From assembly GCF_030499515.1 (NCBI RefSeq), contig NZ_JASTWJ010000001.1, forward strand, positions 2,391,001-2,455,000: 64,000 nt of DNA. The letters run 5' to 3'. A model generated the notes under the pieces. That model did no database searches. It was not told the DNA's origin and saw only the letters and a list, made by a program, of their open reading frames with translations. The stretch comes from Streptomyces sp. DT2A-34 (GTDB taxonomy: Bacteria; Actinomycetota; Actinomycetes; Streptomycetales; Streptomycetaceae). This document shows, in pieces, positions 1 to 7,646 of the stretch (position 1 is the first letter of the stretch; each line of letters starts with the position of its first letter). The translations under genes were made by a program, and so were the position numbers.

Positions 1-536
1 GCACCGCCCGGGGCCATGACGCGCTGCTGATGGACGGCCACCTCGGGCAGGGAGCGATCGGTGCGCCGAGGACGTACGCCGACTCCCCGCTCGCGCCCCG
101 GTCCCTGGAGGGCGAGGTCCCCGTGGACACGCCGCGCGGGGCGCCGGTCATGGACGTGCGGGTCACCGCGGAGGACGGCTCCTTCGTGCAACTGCGGGAC
201 CGGCTCGGGCGCGGCGCGCTGCTGGTCGTGCTGATCGCGCCGGGCACGGGCGTGTGGGACCGCAAGCACTGGGCCACCGCCGGGATCATGCCCCGGCTGG
301 CCGCCGCGGTGACGGCACTGCCGTATCCGGCCGAGTTGCTGGTCGCGGAGAGCTATCCGGGGGCGGCGGCGCATTCGGTCCTGCTGGTGCGGCCCGACGG
401 GCACCTGGTGACGGCGTTGAGCGGGGTGCGGCCGGCCGAGCTGTACGCGGCGGCCGAGGCAGCACTGGGCGGCCCGGTCAAGGCACAGGCCGGGGCGACG
501 GCGGAGGAGGCCGGGGCTGCGGCCGGCTCACGCTGA
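1..536 (+). CDS. FAD-dependent monooxygenase, C-terminal part (5' end outside window)
   Basis: The reading frame is already open at the first base and ends with TGA at 534-536, so only the last ~178 residues are present. The segment has no Rossmann FAD-binding part but resembles the C-terminal thioredoxin-like domain of aromatic-ring hydroxylases of the PheA/TfdB type: a G-A-P-R-x-Y-A-D-S-P turn, a V-x-T-P-R-G-A-P linker, then a beta-rich domain with an R-D-R-L-G-R-G loop and L-L-V-R-P-D-G near the end. In that family this domain follows the catalytic FAD domain and supports dimer contacts. Substrate cannot be told. The tail after V-T-A-L is Ala/Gly-rich and probably disordered. Family assignment rests on the pattern of the tail only. 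Confidence 0.55.
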   Translation, partial: TARGHDALLMDGHLGQGAIGAPRTYADSPLAPRSLEGEVPVDTPRGAPVMDVRVTAEDGSFVQLRDRLGRGALLVVLIAPGTGVWDRKHWATAGIMPRLAAAVTALPYPAELLVAESYPGAAAHSVLLVRPDGHLVTALSGVRPAELYAAAEAALGGPVKAQAGATAEEAGAAAGSR

Positions 537-629
537 TGCCGCTGATGCCGTCGTACGGAGGCCGTCCTCACCTGGGAATCCGCGTGGGAATTCACCGGGG
601 GACCCACCTGGGAACTCCCCTGGCAGCAC

Positions 630-668
630 ACTCACTGTCACTCTGCGGTCCGCATAGTGACAGTGAGT
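630..668. promoter_or_regulatory. 39-bp nested palindrome upstream of the cysteine leader
   Basis: ACTCACTGTCACT (630-642) and AGTGACAGTGAGT (656-668) are perfect 13-bp inverted arms. Between them TGCGG (644-648) and CCGCA (650-654) also pair, so almost the whole 39 bp is one palindrome centred on base 649. It abuts the -35 hexamer of the promoter before the leader peptide, the usual place for a repressor operator. No T-run follows on either strand, so a terminator for the upstream gene is less likely. The cognate regulator is unknown. Confidence 0.6.
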
Positions 669-696
669 TGACCGGTTCGCACCGTCATGGTGTACT
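668..696 (+). promoter_or_regulatory. putative promoter giving a leaderless transcript
   Basis: TTGACC at 668-673 and TGTACT at 691-696 are separated by 17 bp, matching a housekeeping-sigma promoter with a good -35 and a weak -10. The expected start is 7-8 bp past the -10, which is the A of the ATG at 704. The leader ORF would therefore begin at the very 5' end of the mRNA. Confidence 0.5.
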
Positions 697-703
697 CCCG
701 ACC

Positions 704-790
704 ATGACCGACACCTGTGTGCGCCTGTGGCGGAGGGTCCATATGGACCTCGTCCGCTATGCGGGCTGCGTGTGTCGCCCGTCCTGCTGA
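704..790 (+). CDS. 28-residue cysteine-rich leader peptide
   Basis: The ORF encodes 28 residues with four Cys (positions 5, 22, 24 and 28), including C-V-C and a terminal P-S-C. The core R-R-V-H-M-D-L-V-R matches the H-x-D-L-x-R core of short leader peptides commonly found before sulfur-metabolism genes in Streptomyces. No ribosome binding site precedes the ATG, which fits leaderless translation from the promoter at 668-696. It ends 94 bp before the cysteine dioxygenase gene. In mycobacteria, leaderless poly-Cys ORFs act as cysteine-responsive attenuators; the same role here is inferred from position and composition. The product is probably only a sensor of Cys-tRNA supply. Confidence 0.75.
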   Translation: MTDTCVRLWRRVHMDLVRYAGCVCRPSC

Positions 791-884
791 ACTCGCACCC
801 CTTTTCTTCCGCGCGCGCCACGCCTGCCGCCTTGTCGCCTCTGCTGTCGCGCGCTCTTGGCGAACTCTCATCAGGACGGTCCCC

Positions 885-1451
885 GTGTCTGTATTCCCTG
901 CCGCCGTTGCCGCTTCTCAACAGGTTTCCGCGGCCCTCTCCACCTCCACGCCGGTTTCCACGCCGACGCAGGCGGACCTTTTCGACTTCGTACGGCGTAC
1001 TGCCGCCGACGCCGACTTGATCGCCTCGCTCCCGCTCGACCCCGAGGGCCGTACCTGGGTACGGCTCGAGGGCCCCGGCGGCAGCGAGGCCTGGCTGATC
1101 GGCTGGCCGCCCGGGACGGGCACCGGCTGGCACGACCACGCCGACTCGGTCGGGGCCTTCGTTACGGCGGCCGGTGAGCTCAAGGAGAACGCACTCGCCG
1201 TCCGGCTGCCCGCCGACGGCTGGAAGACGTTGGAACTGACGGACGACGTGGACCGGGAACGCCGGCTGCCGGCGGGAAAGGGCCGCTCCTTCGGCCGCCA
1301 CCATGTGCACGAGGTCCTCAACGAGTCGGCCGACCGGCATGCGATCTCCGTTCACGTCTACTACCCGCCCCTGCCACGGATCCGCCGCTTCAGCCGGAGC
1401 GGACCGATCCTGCGCCTGGAGCAGGTGGAGCGTCCGGAGGACTGGCAGTGA
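885..1451 (+). CDS. cysteine dioxygenase family protein
   Basis: 188 residues from GTG at 885. AGGACG at 873-878 is well placed as the ribosome binding site; the frame extends further upstream but without coding character. The cupin fold is visible: motif 1 has G-W-H-D-H-A-D-S with the two His ligands, and motif 2 has H-H-V-H-E-V-L with the third. These ligands hold the Fe(II) that oxidises L-cysteine to cysteine sulfinate in the cytoplasm. The length fits bacterial thiol dioxygenases; 3-mercaptopropionate cannot be excluded as substrate. The Cys-rich leader just upstream supports cysteine, since a catabolic enzyme gated by cysteine supply makes physiological sense. It overlaps the next small ORF by GTGA and is followed by a rhodanese gene, forming a sulfur operon. 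Confidence 0.8.
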   Translation: MSVFPAAVAASQQVSAALSTSTPVSTPTQADLFDFVRRTAADADLIASLPLDPEGRTWVRLEGPGGSEAWLIGWPPGTGTGWHDHADSVGAFVTAAGELKENALAVRLPADGWKTLELTDDVDRERRLPAGKGRSFGRHHVHEVLNESADRHAISVHVYYPPLPRIRRFSRSGPILRLEQVERPEDWQ

Positions 1452-1591
1452 GCGGAGCGGAGGATCCTTCGGTGTACGGCTTGAGGCAACGGCCGGTCGG
1501 CGGGGGTGAGTTGACGGCGAGCGGTGTGAACGGCGTGAGCGAGGAGCAGTCGACCGAGGAGCCGTCGGTCGGCGGGGCGAGTCGAAGGTGA
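1448..1591 (+). CDS. small ORF bridging cysteine dioxygenase and rhodanese genes
   Basis: A 47-codon frame starts at the GTG overlapping the dioxygenase stop (GTGA) and ends at the TGA overlapping the rhodanese GTG. It is low-complexity (Gly, Ser, Glu, Val) because it runs through a set of imperfect direct repeats. It may be a translational coupling bridge with no functional product, or a displaced former N-terminus of the rhodanese. No homology is recognised. Confidence 0.3.
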   Translation: MSGAEDPSVYGLRQRPVGGGELTASGVNGVSEEQSTEEPSVGGASRR

Positions 1592-1633
1592 GCGGCGTGA
1601 GTGAGCCGCCGGTCGGCGGGAGTGAGTCGAAGG
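1493..1633 (+). repeat. three imperfect ~27-bp direct repeats
   Basis: Copies at about 1493-1517, 1562-1588 and 1606-1633 share the core GGTCGGCGGG followed by GTGAGT or GCGAGT and, in the last two, CGAAGG. They span the gap between the dioxygenase stop and the conserved part of the rhodanese and explain its non-conserved N-terminus. Confidence 0.6.
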
Positions 1634-2067
1634 TGGGCGTGGGCGGCGTGGAGGGCGATGCCGACCGGCCGGTCGGCATCGACGAACTGCTGGAGCGGGT
1701 GCGCGCGGGGTACACGCGGATCGAGCCACGGGAGGCGTACGAGGCCGCCCAGGCCGGTGAGGCTCTGCTGGTCGACATCCGGTACGCGGCCCTGCGCGAG
1801 CGGGACGGACTGATCCCCGGCGCCCTCGTCGTCGAGCGCAACGAACTCGAGTGGCGGCTCGACCCGCAGGGCAGCCATCGCGCCCCCGAGGCAACGAGTC
1901 ACGGCCTGCGGGCCGTGGTCATCTGCAACGAGGGCTACGCATCGAGCCTGGCGGTCGAGTCACTACGGCGACTTGGGCTGCACCGGGCGACCGATCTGGT
2001 CGGGGGGTTCCAGGCTTGGCGGGCGGAGGGGCTTCCGGTGACGCCGGGGGCGGGAGCGGGGGCTTAG
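1588..2067 (+). CDS. rhodanese-like sulfurtransferase domain protein
   Basis: 159 residues, single rhodanese domain at about residues 30-150. Visible hallmarks are L-L-V-D-I-R at the start of the domain, the I-P-G-A-L turn, and the active-site loop V-I-C-N-E-G-Y-A-S-S, whose Cys would carry the persulfide. G-G-F-Q-A-W near the end is the usual rhodanese C-terminal motif. Such proteins move sulfane sulfur between thiols in the cytoplasm. The GTG at 1588 overlaps the upstream stop, so translation is probably coupled. The first ~30 residues derive from repeats and may be dispensable; a later start is possible. Linked to cysteine dioxygenase, it probably handles sulfur released during cysteine turnover. 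Confidence 0.75.
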   Translation: MSGVSEPPVGGSESKVGVGGVEGDADRPVGIDELLERVRAGYTRIEPREAYEAAQAGEALLVDIRYAALRERDGLIPGALVVERNELEWRLDPQGSHRAPEATSHGLRAVVICNEGYASSLAVESLRRLGLHRATDLVGGFQAWRAEGLPVTPGAGAGA

Positions 2068-2341
2068 CCCAGCAGTTGCTCGCGGGCAGTGAAGCGGGGC
2101 CGCGCCCTTCACTCACGACCTTGTCGACCACCTCGGACGGCCTCAACAGGCCCGCGTGATCACTGCCCGGCCCCAAACGCGATGGGCGCCCCCGCGCGTC
2201 CACCGTGTCCGGGGCCGGAATCCTGCATTCCCGGCCCCCGACTCCTGGCTCCCGACTCCCGGCTCCTGGCTCCCTCGCCCACCTCAGGGCCTATTCGCCC
2301 ACCCAGCGCCTATACGGTGCCGTGGCCGCAGGCCGCCGGGA

Positions 2342-3325
2342 TCAGAACCCCTCGTCCCCGAGAAACTCCGTGTCCTCCCCCTCTTCCTCCAGGGCCTGTC
2401 GGACCACCCGCAGGGCCATGCCCTCGGGGTAGCCCTTGCGGGCGAGCATGCCCGCGAGGCGGCGCAGGCGTTTGTCGCGGTCGAGGCCACGGGTGGAGCG
2501 CAGTTTGCGGGCGACGAGTTCGCGTGCGGTCGTCTCCTCCTGCTCGGAATCGAGCTGGGCGACGGCCGCGTCGATCAGCGTGGAGTCGACGCCCTTGGTG
2601 CGCAGTTCCTGGGCAAGCGCACGTCGAGCCAGTCCCCGGCCGTGGTGCCGGGACTCCACCCAGGCGTCCGCGAACGCACTGTCGTTGATGAGACCGACCT
2701 CCTCGAACCGCGACAGCACCTCCTCGGCAGCGTCGTCCGGGATCTCCCGCTTGCGCAGGGCGTCCGCGAGTTGCTTGCGCGTACGCGGGGTCCCGGTGAG
2801 CAGACGCAGACAGATCGCCCGCGCCTGCTCCACCGGGTCCCCCGGGGGCGCCCCCTTCTCGGCCCTCGACGAGGAAGAGGCGCCTCCGTCCTCACCGGAC
2901 TGGTCTGTGTGGCCGCGCCGACGACGCCCGCGTGAGCCGCCCGAGCCATCCGCGCCCCGGGCCCCACCACGGCTACGGCGCGAGCCGCCGCCGGGCGCTC
3001 CTGCGCCCTCCGGCCACGCTTCGCCGTCCACCGCGCCATGCCCCGGAGCATCGCCGTACGCCAGGCCCGGATCATTGCCGTACCTCAGGCCCGACTCGTC
3101 GCCATACGCCGGGGCCGACTCATTGCGGCGCCCCCCGTAGCTCCCGTACGACCCGCTCGTGCCGTACGGCGCCATGCCGTCGTTCCCCCCGTCCATGTCA
3201 TGGGCCGCGTCCCCTCCGTAGGCGTGACCGCCCGTCCCGGAGGAGGCCCTGTCGCCGCCTCTCGCCCGCTCACGCGGAGCGTCCGGGTAGGCGGCGTACT
3301 CGGCCCAGTCCGTGCGTCGTGTCAC
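2342..3325 (-). CDS. recX: recombination regulator RecX
   Basis: 327 residues from GTG at 3325, only 3 bp after the recA stop, so the two are cotranscribed and probably coupled. The RecX fold occupies the C-terminal half (about residues 165-320), made of repeated three-helix units; R-A-I-C-L-R-L-L-T and R-K-Q-L-A-D-A-L are typical of the first repeat. RecX binds RecA filaments and limits recombinase activity. The N-terminal ~160 residues are Gly/Tyr/Ser/Asp-rich and probably disordered, an extension common in Streptomyces RecX and absent from the short enterobacterial protein. The 274 bp between its stop and the rhodanese gene hold CT-rich short repeats and no gene. Confidence 0.9.
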   Translation of the reverse strand: MTRRTDWAEYAAYPDAPRERARGGDRASSGTGGHAYGGDAAHDMDGGNDGMAPYGTSGSYGSYGGRRNESAPAYGDESGLRYGNDPGLAYGDAPGHGAVDGEAWPEGAGAPGGGSRRSRGGARGADGSGGSRGRRRRGHTDQSGEDGGASSSSRAEKGAPPGDPVEQARAICLRLLTGTPRTRKQLADALRKREIPDDAAEEVLSRFEEVGLINDSAFADAWVESRHHGRGLARRALAQELRTKGVDSTLIDAAVAQLDSEQEETTARELVARKLRSTRGLDRDKRLRRLAGMLARKGYPEGMALRVVRQALEEEGEDTEFLGDEGF

Positions 3326-3328
3326 GGG

Positions 3329-4450
3329 TCAGCTCTTGGCTGCCACGGCCTTGGTCTTGGCCGCCTTGGCCGCCGCCGGCACCGTCTTCGCGGCGTCGTC
3401 GGGGGTGGCGGAGACCGCGGCGTCCGCGCCCGGCTCGGCGGCCGGCTCCTGGGGACGCACGCCGACGCCCAGCTTCTCCTTGATCTTCTTCTCGATCTCG
3501 TTGGCCAGGTCGGGGTTGTCCTTGAGGAAGTTGCGGGCGTTCTCCTTGCCCTGGCCGAGCTGGTCGCCTTCGTACGTGTACCAGGCGCCGGCCTTGCGGA
3601 CGAAGCCGTGCTCCACGCCCATGTCGATCAGGCCGCCCTCACGGCTGATGCCATGGCCGTAGAGGATGTCGAACTCGGCCTGCTTGAAGGGCGGCGCGAC
3701 CTTGTTCTTGACGACCTTGCAGCGGGTGCGGTTACCGACCGCCTCCGTGCCGTCCTTCAGGGTCTCGATGCGACGGATGTCGATACGCACCGAGGCGTAG
3801 AACTTCAGCGCCCGGCCACCGGTCGTGGTCTCCGGGGAGCCGAACATCACGCCGATCTTCTCGCGGAGCTGGTTGATGAAGATCGCGGTGGTCTTGGACT
3901 GGTTGAGCGCACTGGTGATCTTCCGCAGGGCCTGGCTCATCAGACGCGCCTGCAGACCGACGTGGCTGTCGCCCATCTCGCCCTCGATCTCCGCGCGCGG
4001 GACGAGCGCCGCGACGGAGTCGATGACGATGAGGTCGAGGGCGCCGGAGCGGACCAGCATGTCCACGATCTCCAGCGCCTGCTCGCCGTTGTCCGGCTGG
4101 GACAGGATCAGGTTGTCGATGTCGACGCCGAGCTTCTTCGCGTACTCGGGGTCGAGGGCGTGCTCCGCGTCCACGAAGGCGACTTGGCCGCCGGCCTTCT
4201 GGGCGTTCGCCACCGCGTGCAGGGTCAGGGTCGTCTTACCGGAGGACTCCGGACCGTACACCTCCACCACACGGCCACGCGGCAGGCCGCCGACGCCGAG
4301 GGCGACGTCGAGTGCGGTCGACCCGGTGGGGATGACCTCGATGGGCTCGTTCGGCCGCTCGCCCATGCGCATGACCGCGCCCTTGCCGAATTGCCGTTCA
4401 ATCTGTGCGAGCGCGGCGTCGAGCGCCTTCTCGCGGTCGGTTCCTGCCAT
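3329..4450 (-). CDS. recA: recombinase RecA
   Basis: 373 residues from ATG at 4450, which gives the conserved N-terminus [10 protein letters not shown]; the frame continues upstream but without conservation. Walker A G-P-E-S-S-G-K-T, Walker B L-I-V-I-D-S, the F-I-N-Q-L-R-E-K-I loop (L2) and the K-R region are intact. RecA polymerises on single-stranded DNA, drives strand exchange and triggers LexA self-cleavage. The C-terminal tail is Ala/Lys-rich, as usual in actinomycetes. Two damage-responsive promoters lie upstream (4494-4516 and 4613-4640). Confidence 0.98.
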   Translation of the reverse strand: MAGTDREKALDAALAQIERQFGKGAVMRMGERPNEPIEVIPTGSTALDVALGVGGLPRGRVVEVYGPESSGKTTLTLHAVANAQKAGGQVAFVDAEHALDPEYAKKLGVDIDNLILSQPDNGEQALEIVDMLVRSGALDLIVIDSVAALVPRAEIEGEMGDSHVGLQARLMSQALRKITSALNQSKTTAIFINQLREKIGVMFGSPETTTGGRALKFYASVRIDIRRIETLKDGTEAVGNRTRCKVVKNKVAPPFKQAEFDILYGHGISREGGLIDMGVEHGFVRKAGAWYTYEGDQLGQGKENARNFLKDNPDLANEIEKKIKEKLGVGVRPQEPAAEPGADAAVSATPDDAAKTVPAAAKAAKTKAVAAKS

Positions 4451-4493
4451 GGGTTCCACCCGGTTTGCTTGAGTCGATCGCTTCACGTCAAAG

Positions 4494-4516
4494 ACGCTAA
4501 CGCCTGCCACTGACAA
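4494..4516 (-). promoter_or_regulatory. PafBC/ClgR-type (RecA-independent) DNA-damage promoter of recA
   Basis: Read on the minus strand, TTGTCAGTG is followed by 8 bp and TAGCGT. This matches the tTGTCRgtg-N8-TAnnnT consensus known for RecA-independent damage promoters in mycobacteria and Streptomyces. It is about 44 bp upstream of the recA ATG, leaving a short 5' UTR. Confidence 0.8.
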
Positions 4517-4612
4517 TGCGCCCCGACGCCCGTCCGGCCTGTGGATAACTCGGGCGCATCTCCATCGAAACCGTGGCGAACTGCCCGCCGAGCGCCCCGC
4601 CGGAACCTCCAT

Positions 4613-4640
4613 GAGAATGGATGTTCGATTTTCGTGTCAA
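4613..4640 (-). promoter_or_regulatory. LexA (SOS) box overlapping a second recA promoter
   Basis: On the minus strand, TCGAACATCCATTC (4615-4628) matches the actinobacterial GAAC-N4-GTTC-like SOS operator with one arm degenerate, the form known for Streptomyces recA. A perfect -35 TTGACA lies at 4635-4640, and the box fills its spacer toward the -10, the right geometry for repression. Confidence 0.75.
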
Positions 4641-4653
4641 GCGCACCACGGGG

Positions 4654-4690
4654 CACCTTCGAGGCTACGTGTCCCGTGTCCTCGAAGGTG
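4654..4690 (-). terminator. hairpin between AI-2E-family permease gene and recA
   Basis: CACCTTCGAGG (4654-4664) and CCTCGAAGGTG (4680-4690) form a perfect 11-bp stem with a 15-base loop. It lies downstream of the permease stop and upstream of the recA promoters, so it probably insulates recA. It lacks a T-run, as many Streptomyces terminators do. The remaining gap 4691-4875 holds no gene. Confidence 0.5.
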
Positions 4691-4875
4691 ATGGTCGAGT
4701 GCGGCGTTCACGCACGAGACCCCGGCACTCGGAGCACCGGGCAGCCCAGCGGGCACATTCGTGCCCGAGCCCCAGCAACAGAACGAGCAGAAGCGCTGCG
4801 ACCGACGAGCTGAGACACGGCGACCCACCACCGCATCCCCCCTGCAACCCCGGATTCCGTCACCCGCAGCCGGGC

Positions 4876-6168
4876 TCAGGCGGAGGAGCCCTCCCCGGAG
4901 CTCCCCTTCTCGGCCGGGGGTCGCTTCCCCGGCCGTCGTGCCCACACCTCATGCGCGCGCGTGAACAGCCTGCCGCCTGTGCCCCGTCCCCGGTGCCCGT
5001 GGACGCGCGGGTCGTCCGTGACGTCGTACCGCTTCACGTAGGCACCGAGGAACGCCTGCAGCGTGGCAATCGCCGGGATCGCGACCAGGGCGCCCACCGC
5101 GCCGAGGAGGGCGGTGCCCGCGATGACCGATCCGAAGGCGACCGCGGGATGGATGTCGACGGTCTTCGCGGTCAGCTTGGGCTGCAGCACATAGTTCTCG
5201 AACTGCTGATAGACCACGACGAAGATCAGCACCCACAGCGCGTACCAGGGATCGACCGCGAAGGCGATCAGCATGGGCAGGGCGCCCGCGAGATACGTGC
5301 CGATGGTGGGGATGAACTGCGAGACCAGGCCGACCCACACGGCGAGCACGGGCGCGTACGGCACGTCCACGCTCGCCAGCAGGATGTAGTGGGCTATGCC
5401 CGAGATGAGCGCCATCAGGCCGCGCGAGTAGATGTAGCCGCCGGTCTTGATGACGGCGATCTCCCACGCGCGCAGCACCTCGGCCTGCCTGGCGGGCGGC
5501 AGTACGGAGCACAGCGCGCGGCGCAGTCGTGGGCCGTCCGCGGCGAAGTAGAACGAGAACAGCGTGATCGTCAGCAGCTGGAAGAGACCGCCGAGGACCT
5601 GGGCGGACACGTCCAGGACGCCGGTGGCGCTGTTCTGCACGTAGTTGCGCAGCCAGTCGGAACGGAGCAGGCCTTCCTGGATGTCCACGCGGCGCAGCTC
5701 GGTGTTGAAGTGTGTGTTGATCCAGTTGATGACGGAGTCGAGGTAGTTCGGGAAGTCCTCGACGATCTTGATGATCTGGCCCGCCAGCATCGACCCCAGC
5801 AGCGTCACGAACCCGGCGGACACGGTGATCACGGCGAGGAAGACGATGCCGGTGGCCAGGCCCCGACGCATGCCACGCGAGGCCATCCAGCTCACCGCCG
5901 GCTCGATGGCCAGGGCCAGGAAGAATGCGATGAGGATGTTGATCAGCAGCCCGGTGAGCTGGTGAAAGGCCCAGCTGCCCAGTTGGAACGCGCCGACGAG
6001 CGCCAGCGCGAGCACCATGGCCCGCGGCAGCCAGCGCGGCATGCGACTGCTCGGCCCGGCGGCGCCCTCGCCCGGAGGCTGGATGGGCGGCGTCGTGCCG
6101 AAGGGGGATCCGTGCCGGGCGAGCTGCCCGGTCTCGTCAGTGCGTGCCACGGAGCAAGTGTCGCCCAC
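4876..6168 (-). CDS. AI-2E family (PF01594) membrane permease
   Basis: 430 residues from GTG at 6168; a second GTG six codons later is possible. About 8 hydrophobic segments are visible from residue 50 to 370, with the family's central soluble loop after segment three (N-Y-L-D-S-V-I-N-W) and the conserved P-T-I-G-T-Y and G-x-x-L-x-G-x-x-G-A-L-V-A-I-P motifs. Members export or import small solutes; some move Na+/H+ and the name-giving autoinducer-2 role applies to few of them, so the substrate is unknown. The charged C-terminal 60 residues are a cytoplasmic tail. It lies between DUF3046 and recA on the same strand. Confidence 0.85.
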   Translation of the reverse strand: MGDTCSVARTDETGQLARHGSPFGTTPPIQPPGEGAAGPSSRMPRWLPRAMVLALALVGAFQLGSWAFHQLTGLLINILIAFFLALAIEPAVSWMASRGMRRGLATGIVFLAVITVSAGFVTLLGSMLAGQIIKIVEDFPNYLDSVINWINTHFNTELRRVDIQEGLLRSDWLRNYVQNSATGVLDVSAQVLGGLFQLLTITLFSFYFAADGPRLRRALCSVLPPARQAEVLRAWEIAVIKTGGYIYSRGLMALISGIAHYILLASVDVPYAPVLAVWVGLVSQFIPTIGTYLAGALPMLIAFAVDPWYALWVLIFVVVYQQFENYVLQPKLTAKTVDIHPAVAFGSVIAGTALLGAVGALVAIPAIATLQAFLGAYVKRYDVTDDPRVHGHRGRGTGGRLFTRAHEVWARRPGKRPPAEKGSSGEGSSA

Positions 6169-6210
6169 GCCACCGACAACCGGCTGCCGTCCGGTGATCT
6201 TCGTGACCGG

Positions 6211-6405
6211 TCAGCGCTTCTCCCCCGGAACGTTCATGACGGCGCACACCACACGCCACACGTCCTTGGCCTCCCAGCCGGCGTCCAGCGCCTCGTGCAC
6301 CGTCCGCCCGCCGAGGTCCGCCATCACATGGTCGCGCGCGAAGGTGTCGGCGTATCCCTGACCGAAGTGATCCGCCATCCGCTCCCAGAAGACCGTCAAC
6401 CGCAT
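6211..6405 (-). CDS. DUF3046 family protein
   Basis: 64 residues starting M-R-L-T-V-F-W-E-R-M, the invariant opening of DUF3046. Members are small, cytoplasmic and uncharacterised, and sit next to recA across actinobacteria. The ATG at 6405 has GGAGCGGA just upstream. That upstream sequence is not ancestral: the 29-bp stretch covering the first codons is repeated at 35026-35054, and a genomic island has been inserted between this gene and its original 5' flank. The coding sequence is intact but its promoter must now come from the island end. Confidence 0.85.
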   Translation of the reverse strand: MRLTVFWERMADHFGQGYADTFARDHVMADLGGRTVHEALDAGWEAKDVWRVVCAVMNVPGEKR

Positions 6406-6406
6406 G
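6378..6406 (+). repeat. left copy of 29-bp direct repeat (att site of island)
   Basis: 29 bases beginning TCCGCTCCCAGAAGACC and ending CAACCGCATG are repeated without mismatch at 35026-35054 in the same orientation. The repeat covers codons 1-9 of the DUF3046 gene plus one upstream base. A remnant tyrosine integrase gene begins 63 bp inside this copy, the usual arrangement of a site-specifically integrated element. Confidence 0.85.
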
Positions 6407-6468
6407 AATTCCGCTCCATACCCGCAATGACCTGCACGTTTCCTGCCCCTCACACCCCCGCATGACCG

Positions 6469-6750
6469 TCAGGGGGTTTCCAGGGAGTTCGCCTCCCCGC
6501 TGAACCAAGCATCCATGGCGGCGCGACCTCGCGTGCCTGCGTCGGGCATGAAGTGCGTGTATGTACGCAGAGTAAAGCCAGGGTCGGCGTGCCCAAGCCA
6601 GCGGGCGAGGGAGACGATCGACTCGCCGGCTTCGAGCTGGACGCCGGCACAGGTGTGGCGCAGGGCATGGAAGCCGAGCTCGCGCGACGGCTCCGTCCTG
6701 GGGTTATCAGGCTTCCTCGCCCGAAAATCCTGCCACACGTACACCGACAC
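6469..6750 (-). pseudogene. tyrosine-recombinase integrase, C-terminal remnant
   Basis: About 90 residues matching only the C-terminal catalytic half of phage-type integrases: H-A-L-R-H-T (the H-x-x-R pair), then L-G-H for the third position, and T-Y-T-H-F carrying the nucleophilic Tyr. The N-terminal arm-binding and SAM-like domains and the first catalytic Arg are missing; upstream sequence at 6751-6850 is unrelated and more AT-rich. It is therefore not active. Its place 63 bp inside the left direct repeat identifies it as the integrase that once catalysed island insertion. Confidence 0.8.
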
Positions 6751-6850
6751 AACCCACTATGTCTTTTTCGAAGGCAGCCACTCAAACGATCTCCTTCAAA
6801 AGGATATACAGACACCTCTGGAGGCTCTTGGATTGGGCGGGTCCACACCT

Positions 6851-7060
6851 GTGACCGAACACGCGACAATTTGGCAATTGCTGGCACCTTCGCAGCTAGC
6901 CGAGCTGCTCGCAGTGTCGGACATGACGCTGCGCAACTGGCGGAATTACGGCAAGGGCCCGGCTTACATCAAGCTCGACGGCGGCGCCGTCCGCTATCCG
7001 ATGCGAGACGTACGCCTGGCTCGATAAGCAGCGCAGTGCCTCCGTCCGCTTGCATGCACA
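6851..7060 (+). pseudogene. excisionase-like helix-turn-helix protein, frameshifted
   Basis: GTG at 6851 opens a 58-residue frame with L-A-P-S-Q-L-A-E-L-L-A-V-S and T-L-R-N-W-R-N-Y-G-K-G-P, the pattern of the HTH_17/AlpA family whose members include Xis. A normal member ends with a short strand and Y/A-W-L-D. Here the frame stops at 7027, but the next frame at the same place reads Y-A-W-L-D-K-Q-R-S, so a one-base indel near 7010 has shortened it. It would have controlled excision of the island with the neighbouring integrase, though it is on the opposite strand. Confidence 0.65.
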
Positions 7061-7173
7061 CCGCGCTCACGAAACGCGCCGGAGCGGCCTGAACCCCCTG
7101 TCCTGTTCCGATGGGAACACGACAGGGAACACCGCTCACGCCGATGGAGTCTGGATGGCGAACCAAGTCCAAT

Positions 7174-7210
7174 GGTCGGGTGGCGGGGCCTGGCTCCCCG
7201 CCACCCGACC
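7174..7210. terminator. perfect 15-bp hairpin
   Basis: GGTCGGGTGGCGGGG (7174-7188) and CCCCGCCACCCGACC (7196-7210) pair completely around a 7-base loop. No T-run follows on either strand. It follows the broken excisionase gene and could end its transcript. The stretch 7061-7430 around it otherwise shows no recognisable gene. Confidence 0.5.
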
Positions 7211-7646
7211 GCCCAATGAACCTAGGGGAGTCGAACCCGAAATCAATCACGAATCATGGCTTCTCGAAGAGAAGTACACTCCCCGCTGATTCCTGGATTG
7301 ACGCTCTTTTTTCACAGTACGTGCTGAAGCAAATCACCGTGAGGGCTCCAGAGGTCCCACAACCGAGTCAGCACAACAGCCGCATCGTAGGGTCGGGCGC
7401 CTTGAACTCCGCGTGCGCGGAGCTCCCATGGGCACGTGATCTCGGCCGTCATGCGGGCTGACCTCTACGTCCGAGCCGGTCGCCCGCACCTGGAACGGTC
7501 GGCCGTCGACTCGCCCCCCATCGTCGATGACGCATCCGCGGCCATCCTGCTGCGGAGCAGGGCGGGGAGGGCGACGACGAACCACTCGGTGCGGAAACGG
7601 TCATCGCCGGGCCCACGCACCATGAGCGGCGTGGACCAGCGGATAA

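Noticed and set aside
7210..7260. GGGGAGTCGAACCC-like text resembling a tRNA T-arm
   Set aside because: No matching acceptor stem, D-arm or anticodon arm could be found on either strand.
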